Shown: positions 39,002-47,245 of the stretch, one piece after another | How positions within the stretch are numbered: the first letter of the stretch is position 1 | Layout: each line of letters opens with the position of its first letter | Assembly: GCA_029834535.1 (NCBI GenBank) | Contig: JAQMWT010000028.1 | Span: forward strand, 310,001-374,000 | Length of the DNA stretch: 64,000 nt | Direction of reading: 5' to 3' | From: Chrysophaeum taylorii | Lineage: Eukaryota; Sar; Pelagophyceae; Pelagomonadales; Pelagomonadaceae | The notes under the pieces: generated by a model | What the model was told of the DNA's origin: nothing | The model's input: only the letters and a program-made list of their open reading frames with translations | Database searches by the model: none | Program-made: the position numbers and the translations under genes

Positions 39002-40330
39002 ATGAGCTCGAGCCTGAAGCGGCGCATCGAGGCCTTGTCTCGGGGCCTCCAGCACAAAGGGAGGAAACGGAAGGACGATTGTGTGCGTCCTCCGAAAGAG
39101 AGGAAGAGTGACCCGAGCGCGGCGTACGATCCGCCAACTTGTGCGCCAATCGTGACTGCGTGGACGCGTTTCTTCGCGGGCAGGGAGGCGCGGGTGTTCG
39201 TAGGCGCGAGGCGAGGGTATCGCACGGTGGCAAAGCTGTGCGCGCGACGCCAGGACGGGAAGCGATGCGTGGTGGGTCTTTTCGCGCCACGAACGCATCG
39301 CGTACTCGAGGATACGGCGACGTCCGACGCGCAGAGCGACGTTCTCAATCGCGCGATTCGCGTCGTAATCGCGGCGATCGACGAGCACGATGTCCTCGGG
39401 TATGGTAACGGCGAGGCCGCCGGCGCGGGGTCGTTGAACTACGTGTGTCTCATGGAGGAACGAGCGAGTCGCACGGTTTCCGTCGCATTAGTGGCAAACG
39501 CGGCCGACGATCGCGCGGTTGGTTTAACCGGCGTCGCCGCGCGTCTCGGGGAGCACCGCGCGATCGTCCACTCGGTCCACGCGCTCTACCGGCCCGCCGA
39601 CCCGCACGACAACTCGATTCTTGGCAGAGGCGACGGGCGGTGGGCTCAGTTGTACCCCGCGGCAGAGGTCCGCGGAACGACGTGGCCGTCGTCCGGTCTC
39701 GTCGAAGATCGGTTGTTCGCGGGCGGACCCACGCTCTACTACGCGCCACCGTGCTTCAGGCAAGCCAATCTCGACCAGTTCCGGGCGATCGTCTCGCGCA
39801 TCCAAAAGGCAGTACCGCGCGGCGCGAGCGTTCTCGAGCTCTACGCGGGCGTCGGCCTAATCGGCGCCCACCTCGACGCTGCCGTCCGCGCCTCGGACGA
39901 AAACCCTTGGAACAAGGCCTGCGTCGAGCGCGCGGGTATGGCTGGCCTCTACGAAACGGCGCCGGCGGCGATCGTCGCGGCGCGGGGGGATATGTCGAAT
40001 GCCGACGTCGTCGTCGTCGACCCCCCGAGAAGAGGCCTCTGCGACGCGGTGCGTGACGCGCTCCTCGCTCCCCCTCGAGCCCGACCGAACTTGCTCGTCT
40101 ATGTCTCCTGCGGCTTCGACGCCTTCCAGCGGGACTGCACGCGCCTCCTCGAAACGGCCTGGAGCCTTGATCACGTCGAAGGCCACCTCCTCTTCCCCGG
40201 CGCCGACCACATCGAGACCCTTGCCATATTTAGCAGGCGACAGCGGCGGGGGACTGCCGCCGCTGCTGCTGCTGCTGCTCCTCCGACTAAAAGGAAGAGA
40301 CGCCGCGCGTGTTCTGTTCTGCCTGACTGA
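39002..40330 (+). CDS. RNA 5-methyluridine methyltransferase (TrmA/RlmD family)
   Basis: Single exon, 442 residues from ATG 39002. The C-terminal half has the family motifs: SAM-binding VLELYAGVGLIGAHL, DNP-like SDENPWNKACV, VVVDPPRRGL, the catalytic Cys370 in LLVYVSCGFDAF and the late general-base motif FPGADHIETLAIF (usually P-x-T-x-H-x-E). The ~60-residue N-terminus is basic, without a TRAM domain. The family methylates C5 of uridine in tRNA (U54) or rRNA; the target cannot be told. The C-terminus has an eight-Ala tract and a basic run. The stop codon lies inside a CTGA microsatellite. Confidence 0.88.
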   Translation: MSSSLKRRIEALSRGLQHKGRKRKDDCVRPPKERKSDPSAAYDPPTCAPIVTAWTRFFAGREARVFVGARRGYRTVAKLCARRQDGKRCVVGLFAPRTHRVLEDTATSDAQSDVLNRAIRVVIAAIDEHDVLGYGNGEAAGAGSLNYVCLMEERASRTVSVALVANAADDRAVGLTGVAARLGEHRAIVHSVHALYRPADPHDNSILGRGDGRWAQLYPAAEVRGTTWPSSGLVEDRLFAGGPTLYYAPPCFRQANLDQFRAIVSRIQKAVPRGASVLELYAGVGLIGAHLDAAVRASDENPWNKACVERAGMAGLYETAPAAIVAARGDMSNADVVVVDPPRRGLCDAVRDALLAPPRARPNLLVYVSCGFDAFQRDCTRLLETAWSLDHVEGHLLFPGADHIETLAIFSRRQRRGTAAAAAAAAPPTKRKRRRACSVLPD

Positions 40331-40356
40331 CTGACTGACTGACTGACTGACTGACT
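40323..40356. repeat. CTGA microsatellite over a stop codon
   Basis: 8.5 units of CTGA. The TGA stop of the methyltransferase gene (40328-40330) is part of it. The array lies between two convergent genes whose stops are 39 bp apart. Confidence 0.95.
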
Positions 40357-40369
40357 ACGCCGCTCTCAG

Positions 40370-41498
40370 TCAGTTGATCCCTCCGGTGATCTGGATGTCG
40401 ACGCCGGTGAGGTAGGACGCGTCGTCCGAGAAGAGGAAGAGGACAGGGCCCACGACCTCGTCGATGGTGCCTGGTGGTCATGTCGGTTAACAGATGTGCT
40501 TCCCCGGCCACACCGTAACGCTTGAGCGGCGTGCAGTCGATCATCTGCCGCGCCACGACGGCGGGGTCGGGGTCGTAGTAGATAGAGCCAGCGGCTGCTT
40601 GAAGTTCGATTTGGCGCGTCCACATGAAGCCTAACAAATGGCGCCGAAAGTAGTAAAATCACCAAGACAGCGCGTTTTATTACGCACCCGGCCCAATAAA
40701 TGCCGGACTGACGGAGTTCACGCGAATGTCGAACGGCGCGAGGTCCTTGGAGGCCGCCTTGGTGAGCTGATCGACGGCCGCCTTGCTCGCGGCGTAGCTA
40801 GGACGCCGTCCCGAGAGACACTCAAGCAAGCGTCACTCACGCCGGCATGTTCGGGGGCGCGGAGTGACCGGCCATCGACGCCGTTTGCACGATGCAGCCA
40901 CCCCGCGGCGTCTGCGATTGCATCGCGTTGGCCGCCGCCTTGAGGACGTTAAAGCACCCTATTGTTCTTCATCCCTTCTGAGAGCACAAAGGCGCTCACC
41001 GTTGAGATTGACGTCGGTGACGCGCCGAAAGTCTTCGGTGTCGTAGCGGTCGACCGGGAGGAAGTCTCCCTGATATCCGGCGTTGTTAAACGCGTAGTCG
41101 AGGCGGCCGTGCGACGCGACGACGTCGGCCACCGCAGCCTCCACCGAACCAAAGTCGGTCACGTCGACGACGTGCGACGTGAAGTTTTGTTGGTCGTGCT
41201 CGGCGTCGAGCTCGGACCGCACCTCGTCGGGCGACCGGATATCGAACAGCGCGACCGACGCGCCCTCCGCGGCGAAGCGCCGCGCGCACGCGGCGCCAAA
41301 GGTCCCGGCGGCACCGGTCACGATGGCGACCTTGCCGGCGAAGCGCCCAAAGGCGACCGTCGTCGACTCCCCACGTTCGCAGAACCCCCCCGGAACCTCG
41401 TACGTTTCGTCGCTTAGAGAGTCGTTCTCGTACAGCGCCGACCGCGTCGTCAGCGACGGCGCCGCCAAACCGAGTTGAAGCACGCGCGCGAGGATCAT
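40370..41498 (-). CDS. Short-chain dehydrogenase/reductase, 5 exons
   Basis: Exons 41498-41000, 40958-40841, 40797-40688, 40630-40514 and 40470-40370 join in frame through four GT-AG introns of 41, 43, 57 and 43 bp, giving 314 residues. The SDR core is complete: cofactor motif VTGAAGTFGAACA, the acidic strand end VALFDIRS, DYAFNNAGYQG, catalytic Ser in QTASMAGHS, Tyr/Lys in AYAASKAAV, and the C-terminal YLTGVDIQITGGIN. The Asp after the second strand (LFDIRS) suggests NAD(H) rather than NADP(H) use. An extra ~55-residue N-terminus precedes the Rossmann fold. Substrate unknown. This gene has the most introns of any in the window. Confidence 0.9.
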
Positions 41499-41929
41499 CT
41501 CTCCTACTGGGAGGGCACCACTAACTTCGACCGCGACGCCAACGTAATAATCTTTCAATAACGCGCGAATCTGGGAAATCCTCCACCACAGAAATTATTG
41601 ATTGTACCGGGAACAAAACGAAATGAGACAGGCGCGACTAGATTTTATGTGGTCAACTAAGAAGGGAGCCTCTCTCTCCCCAGAAGTGATATCGGCCGTC
41701 GCACTCTGGCGCAAATGCACCCTCGTGCGTGAGTCCCGGCGGGGAGCGTTCGACGCCGGTTCGCGCGACGTGAGCGGGCAGCAATGTCATGAGGACGGCC
41801 GAGAATAATGTCGGGTTGTTTGTTGGATACCGGGCGAACTCAACGGATCATTACTGGGCTGTGAAGGATGTCTTGTCGTTCTGCGTTGTAGTAGGGTCGA
41901 TAGATCAGATCATTTGGCGTCGGCAAGAG
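41499..41929. other. Intergenic, nothing recognised
   Basis: Divergent interval between the SDR and the CRAL-TRIO gene; the frame of the latter is open upstream to 41789 but an ATG at 41930 is the better start. Confidence 0.5.
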
Positions 41930-42841
41930 ATGGACTTGACGACGCTCCGGGAGGTGTCGAGCACCTGGCGGCGCGAGGTGAAGAGCAGCGGGCTCGTGCG
42001 GAGTCTGCTGACGAAAAAGAGGGTCAAGGGTGTGCCCGCTCTGTACGTCGAAGAGTGCGGACCGCAGGAGGCCGCACGGCGGTGGGAGCAGACGGTCGCG
42101 TTCCGGAAGGAACACGGGATCGACGAAATCTTGGAGGAGCCGCAGCCGGACTTCGAAGCGATCAAACGGACATACCCGCACTTTCTGCGCGGCCGGACCT
42201 CGGACGGGAGCGTGCTGGTCGTCGAGCAACTCGGGAAGCTCGACATCTCTCAGCTGCCTGCGACCGCCGACGTCACGCGCCATTTCTGCTGGATCCACGA
42301 GTATCTCGCGCGCCGCTACGACGGCGAGGACACGAGGATCTTGAGCGTCGTCGACGTCAGCGGCCTCGAGTGGTCGCAGCTCGTATCCTCCAAAGCGCTC
42401 CAGCTCCTTCGGGCCGCAACCGCCGTCCAGGATAAGCTGGTGCCCTTCCGCACGCGCCACCTCATTATCGCCAACGCGCCCTCGTGGTTCGCCGCCGCGT
42501 TTCGCATCCTTCCGCTCCCGGCGAATCTTAAGAGGAAGGTCCGCGTCGTCGACGACTTTTCCGGCGTCTTTTCGGGGGATCGCCTGCCGACGACCCATGA
42601 GCTCGAGAACCATCCCGACGAACTCGAGCTCCGCGAAGCTGTTCAGCGCGATGGCACCTTTTCCGAACAAGAAGACGAGGAGGCCGACGACGACGACGAC
42701 GACTTTTTCTCCACCGCCGACTCCGAAGATGCTTTCTTCCTCGATGCGAGGGCCCACCTACGCCCGGGCGAACTCGACGAGGAGGAGGAGTCACCCGACG
42801 ACCATGCTTCGCTCTGGTGGTTCCAGCGCATCTTTTCGTGA
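41930..42841 (+). CDS. CRAL-TRIO (SEC14-like) lipid-transfer protein
   Basis: Single exon, 303 residues from ATG 41930. The N-terminal region has a helical CRAL-TRIO-N part with RWEQTVAFRKEHGIDEIL. The lipid-binding fold follows: KRTYPHFLRGRTSDGSVLVVEQLGKLDISQ-type strand pair, HFCWIHEYLARR, ILSVVDVSGLEWSQL, and the cap region HLIIANAPSWFAAAFRILPL. The C-terminal ~70 residues are strongly acidic (runs of Asp/Glu near residues 245-260) and end in SLWWFQRIFS. SEC14-type proteins exchange or present phosphoinositides and other lipids at Golgi or plasma membranes. The ligand is not predictable. Confidence 0.85.
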   Translation: MDLTTLREVSSTWRREVKSSGLVRSLLTKKRVKGVPALYVEECGPQEAARRWEQTVAFRKEHGIDEILEEPQPDFEAIKRTYPHFLRGRTSDGSVLVVEQLGKLDISQLPATADVTRHFCWIHEYLARRYDGEDTRILSVVDVSGLEWSQLVSSKALQLLRAATAVQDKLVPFRTRHLIIANAPSWFAAAFRILPLPANLKRKVRVVDDFSGVFSGDRLPTTHELENHPDELELREAVQRDGTFSEQEDEEADDDDDDFFSTADSEDAFFLDARAHLRPGELDEEEESPDDHASLWWFQRIFS

Positions 42842-42938
42842 CTGAAGACTCATCTCCCCCCGCTCAAATCGACTTATTACTCCGCCAGAAAAAACCGACT
42901 ATGACATTGTGCGCGCATAAACAAACCATTGTCTGTTT

Positions 42939-43173
42939 GTTTGTCTTTAAATGTCGACTGCTAAGAGGGGGGTGTGTGGGGGGAGCATGAAGGATGTGGG
43001 TGGGTGTGTGGGGTAGGAGGGATGTGCCCGACGCGCGGAGATAAGTGTTTGTCTTTAAATGCCGACTGCTAAGAGGGGGGTGTGTGTGGGGAGCATGAAG
43101 GATGTGGGTGGGTTTGTGGGGTAGGAGGGATGTGCCTGACGGGGTTGAGATTGTTTGTCTTTAAATGTCGACA
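42939..43173. repeat. ~108-bp tandem repeat, 2.2 copies
   Basis: Units start at 42939, 43047 and (partial) 43153, each opening with GTTTGTCTTTAAATG and containing GAAGGATGTGGGTGGG. The third unit runs into the outer end of the inverted repeat. A reverse-complement copy of the middle of the unit is found at about 44265-44325, in the centre of that inverted repeat. Confidence 0.88.
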
Positions 43174-43514
43174 AGTGCAGGCCAGTAAGTTCGCCAGTAA
43201 GTTCACCTGGTCCCAATCTCTAACCCCAGTAAGTTCACCTGGTCCCAGTAAGTTCACCTAGTCCCAATCTCTAACCCCAGTAAGTTCGGCGTGAGCCCAC
43301 TCGTGCTCACATCCACTCACCCCACTCTCCTTCGAGCTCGTCGCTCTCACCTCCGCCAATCTAAGCTGCTTTGATCCGTACACGCCGCTAGCCCTTGCGT
43401 TCACTCTAAAAACCCCAGTAAGTTCACTTGGTCCCAGTAAGTTCACCTGGTCACTTAGTTCACCTAGTCCCAATCTCAAACCTTAGTAAGTTCACGTGGT
43501 CCCAGTAAGTTCAC

Positions 43515-44120
43515 CTACCGTGCGCGTGTAGACGCCGGGAGGGGGCTTATCGGTATTGCGCAGCACGTGTGGGGTAGGGTGGAGTCGTCGACCCAGATGA
43601 GTATATCTCCTCGGGGTTGCCGATCGACAGGGAGCCACGTAGAGCTGGACGTGGCAGAATACGGGCTTGTGGGCAAGAGGACGCCGACCTCGCAGGGCGT
43701 CTGGCCCTGGCTCTTGGTGATCGTTTGGCGTCGGCGGGCCTTAAGGGATACAGGTTGGAGGAGCCTCGGTGACACGACACGATCGATCATGTATCTGGTA
43801 CCGTTGCAGTGGCCGTGCGACGGGTCGAGGTTGCGAAGACATTAAGCTCGCGATCAAAGTCAGCATGCCGTTGGTTGTCAGGGAGTTGAAAACTCGACTG
43901 TAAAGAGAGAGGCGTCGTCTTCCGACCCAGCCTAGTCAGCCGAAAAGAACTCCGACGCCTCGTCTCCGGGAAAAAAAGGCCGCGGTCATGCGCGCGTTGT
44001 CAGCATCGACAACATCGTTTCGACGGGGCGTGAGAATGGCGCGCTGAAAGAGCCGCCGCGGGTCGCGGAAATAGTCTGCGAGGTCGCCGTAGACGGCTTG
44101 GTGGATCACTGTCTGGCTCT
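43515..44120 (-). pseudogene. Helitron helicase C-terminal fragment, left arm
   Basis: Read on the minus strand, this gives VYGDLADYF, RAILTPRRNDVVDADNARM, GHCNGTRYMIDRVV, and TITKSQGQT, then in the next frame KPVFCHVQLYVALCR. These match, in order, the last helicase motifs of Helitron Rep/Helicase proteins (RAIL-P-N--V--IN, CNGTR, TINKSQGQT, FSHGQLYVALSR). It is broken by a frame change between the last two motifs and lacks everything upstream. Confidence 0.75.
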
Positions 44121-44429
44121 CGCGCCTACCTGATCCTTACCTTAAATCGGGTATTTTAAAAAAACAATCTCTGTTCATAAGGTGAGGGTAGGAATGTAGG
44201 AATGCCGGTCCTGGTGTGTGCGAGTGCCCGGGGCTATATATACCCCTGTGCCGTTGCCTACCCCACAAAACCCACCCACATCCTTCATGCTCCCCACACG
44301 CACCCCCCTCTTAGCAGTCCTAACTACTAATCGACAGATGTTTGTCTGTCTGTCTGTCTGTTTGTCTGTTTGTCCCTCGATTTAGGGTAAGGATCAGGTA
44401 GGCGCGAGAGTAAGGATCAGGTAGGCGCG

Positions 44430-45000
44430 AAAGCAAGACAGTGATCCTCCAAGCCGTCTACGGCGACCTCGCAGACTATTTCCACGAGCCGCGGCGGCTC
44501 TTTCAGCGCGCCATTCTCACGCCCCGTCGAAACGATGTTGTCGATGCTGACAACGCGCGCATGACCGCGGCCTTTTTCCCGGAGACGAGGCGTCGGAGTT
44601 CTTTTCGGCTGACTAGGCTGGGTCGGAAGACGACGCCTCTCTCTTTACAGTCGAGTTTTCAACTCCCTGACAACCAACGGCATGCTGACTTTGATCGCGA
44701 GCTTAATGTCTTCGCAACCTCGACCCGTCGCACGGCCACTGCAACGGTACCAGATACATGATCGATCGTGTCGTGTCACCGAGGCTCCTCCAACCTGTAT
44801 CCCTTAAGGCCCGCCGACGCCAAACGATCACCAAGAGCCAGGGCCAGACGCCCTGCGAGGTCGGCGTCCTCTTGCCCACAAGCCCGTATTCTGCCACGTC
44901 CAGCTCTACGTGGCTCTCTGTCGATCGGCAACCCCGAGGATACCCTCTTCTGGGTCGACGACTCCACCCTACCCCACACCTGCTGCGCAATACCGATAAG
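44430..45000 (+). pseudogene. Helitron helicase C-terminal fragment, right arm
   Basis: Mirror copy of the left-arm fragment with the same motif order and the same frame change between TITKSQGQT and QLYVALCR, so the decay came before the inversion-duplication. Differences from the left arm include a shorter T run near 44570 and a few substitutions. Confidence 0.75.
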
Positions 45001-45557
45001 CCCCCTCCCGGCGTCTACACGCGCACTATAGGTGAACTTACTGGGACCACGTGAACTTACTGGAACCAGGTGAACTTAAGGAGGTTAGAGATTGGGACTA
45101 GGGAAATTTAGTGACCAGGCGAACTTACGGGGACCAAGTGAACTTACTGGGGTTTTTAGAGTAAACTCAAAGGTTAGCGGCGTGTGCGGATCAAAGCAGC
45201 TTAGGTTGGCGGGGGTGAGAGCGACGAGTTCAAATGAGAGTGGGGTGAGTGGATGTGAGCACGAGTGGGTTTACGTCGAGCTTACTGAGGTTAGAGATTG
45301 GGACTAGGTGAACTTAACGGGAACAGGTGAACTTACTGGGGTTAGAGATTGGGACTAGGTGAACTTATTGGCTGCACTTATGGCCCCTTTTTATGATCCG
45401 ATTCGGATCACTCCATACAGGGTAAGTAATAAGAGCGTGGTACCGTTTTGTTCCGCGTGGCGTCGTCCGGGTTAATCAAGAGTACCATCCATTTTGGCGC
45501 GAGGCCTCGACCTCAAGCGCGTTGAAATCTTGAGAAAAAGGCATCGGAGCCAGGCTC

Positions 45558-47084
45558 ATGGCCATTCCCCCGGATTCTGAGCTCGCAGTAGGCGGGAATC
45601 TCCAGCGCGCCGTCGCCACCCACTACGATCCCCGTTCGTCGTTCAGCGTCGCGTATCATCCGCGGTGGCCCGGCGTCAAACTCATGACGCGCGGACGTTG
45701 CGTTGCGTTAGAGGCGGTGGTGCTCGACGAGGACGCCTGGCGACCGGCGACCGAGGCTTTGACGGCCGCGCGCGTCGCCGAGGCCGCGCTCCGGGCGGGG
45801 TACGCGTTGTATGACGGCAGGGAGCTGTACTTTTGGGCGACGGGTGAACGTGTATTCTGCGTGGACGAAAAGGTCCCCGGCGCGGTGTCTTTTACGTACG
45901 CGCGCGGTCAGTGGCGGCGCAACCGGCCGTTGTCGCGAGAGGAACTTCGGGCCAAGCGACTCGCGCGCTTGGGCGAGAAGACCGCAGCGCCGCCGCGCGA
46001 CGACCGGTGTGCCGTCGACGGCTGCGACAGGACGAGCAGAGCGCCGCGCGGGCTGTGCGCGGAGCACCGCCGCGACGCGACGGGCGAACTGCTGGCACTC
46101 GACGACGCTAACGTCGCGGCGGGCCCCGCCGAGCGGCGCCTCGGAGAGCTGCGCGTTGCTGCCGCCCGCGGGCAACACCCGGAGGCGGCGGCCGATTTTC
46201 TCCGCGTGCTCTCGAGTGGCGCGGGCTTCCTGGTGCATCCCGGCTCGCGGTCGGGGGTCGGCAAGGGCGAGTCGGTTACGTTCGCAGTCGCCACCCTCGG
46301 CGCGACGAAGTGGGCGTGGTGGAAGGATGAGGCCTTGTCGAAACACGACTCGGGCCGCGAGACTCTTGTGGTTCGGAGCGTCGGCCTCGACGACGCCGGC
46401 ACCTACGTTTGTCGCGCGCTCGTCGGCGGCGCCTGGCTACGCTCCGAGCCGGCGCGGCTCTTGCTCGACCCCGACGTCGAGAAGCGCGAGCGACGCAAGC
46501 AATTCCTTCAAGTTGCGACGGCCGACGAGGCGACGTGCGTCGAGGCGCTGCGGCTCGACCCCGACGACGACCGCTTCGCCGGCGCCGTGCTGGCGCGCCT
46601 CGCCGCATTGGCGTGGGGCCGCGGCGACCGTGTCAAGGCCCTCTACTATGCGAGCGACGCCGCGGTGCGCGGCTCGCCCGACGTCTGCGGCGTCCACGCC
46701 AAGGCCGCCGCGAGCCTCGGCTTCTTCGACGAGGCTCTCGGGGCGCTCGACGGCGCCAGACGCCTTCGCCGGACCGAGAAATGGCACGCGCCTTTCCGCG
46801 AGGACGTCCTGCGGCGCATGCGCGACAAGGAGACCACCGCGGTTCCTCCTTCTCCTCAAAATCATCCTCCTCCGAAGCAAGAAAAGCAGCAGCGCGCCAA
46901 CGGCGAGTGTCATCAGAAAGCCCTGGACGCTCTCGGGTTGACGCGGCTCCCCGCCCGCGCCGACCTCCGGAAGAGGTACTTTGAGCTGGCGCGTCAGCAT
47001 CATCCCGACAAGGGCGGAGACCATGCGGCTTTTCTGGTGATCCAGGCCGCCTACGAAAGACTGCACCAACAGCTCGCCGCGTAA
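45558..47084 (+). CDS. C-terminal J-domain protein with Cys/His motif and Ig-like segment
   Basis: Single exon, 508 residues from ATG 45558. The N-terminal ~140 residues are globular and unnamed (YALYDGRELYFWATGERVF). A Cys/His motif follows (CAVDGCDRTSRAPRGLCAEH, C-x4-C-x10-C-x2-H), then at about residues 220-300 an Ig-like beta segment with GKGESVTFAVAT, KWAWWKDEAL and SVGLDDAGTYVCRAL, the hallmark D-x-G-x-Y-x-C of I-set domains. Helical, TPR-like repeats cover about 320-420. A J domain closes the protein, with the HPD motif at about residues 481-483 (ARQHHPDKGGDHAAF). J domains stimulate Hsp70 ATPase; the TPR-like part may hold clients or partners. No signal peptide, so probably cytosolic or nuclear. 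Ig-like plus J in one chain is unusual. Confidence 0.82.
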   Translation: MAIPPDSELAVGGNLQRAVATHYDPRSSFSVAYHPRWPGVKLMTRGRCVALEAVVLDEDAWRPATEALTAARVAEAALRAGYALYDGRELYFWATGERVFCVDEKVPGAVSFTYARGQWRRNRPLSREELRAKRLARLGEKTAAPPRDDRCAVDGCDRTSRAPRGLCAEHRRDATGELLALDDANVAAGPAERRLGELRVAAARGQHPEAAADFLRVLSSGAGFLVHPGSRSGVGKGESVTFAVATLGATKWAWWKDEALSKHDSGRETLVVRSVGLDDAGTYVCRALVGGAWLRSEPARLLLDPDVEKRERRKQFLQVATADEATCVEALRLDPDDDRFAGAVLARLAALAWGRGDRVKALYYASDAAVRGSPDVCGVHAKAAASLGFFDEALGALDGARRLRRTEKWHAPFREDVLRRMRDKETTAVPPSPQNHPPPKQEKQQRANGECHQKALDALGLTRLPARADLRKRYFELARQHHPDKGGDHAAFLVIQAAYERLHQQLAA

Positions 47085-47245
47085 GCGCGGCTTTTATAAT
47101 AATTATGATAGAGGGTTGAATCCTTCTTTCCTTTTCCTTCCTCAAGCGTGTAGTGGCAAATATGAGGGGACGTTGCTGCGGAAGCGGGAAGACGGACGCA
47201 CTGTAGATGGAGTAGTAGGATCCTCGTGCGACCAAGGCCAGGCAG

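Larger units (their letters stand above)
43173..45380. mobile_element. 2.2-kb inverted repeat built from Helitron-derived DNA
   Basis: Two arms of about 980-1000 bp, 43173-44148 and 44379-45380, are reverse complements with roughly 95% identity, separated by about 230 bp. Each arm contains, from inside to outside, a piece of a Helitron Pif1-type helicase and then a zone of short repeats AAGTTCACCTGGTCCC / TAACCCCAGT. The arms differ by small indels and substitutions, so the duplication is recent but not fresh. No Rep/HUH domain, no TC...CTRR ends and no target duplication were identified, so this is a non-autonomous or rearranged derivative. Confidence 0.75.

Noticed and set aside
43258-43479. 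Small ORFs in the arms of the inverted repeat (also 45092-45307)
   Set aside because: They translate the short repeat clusters, not a protein.
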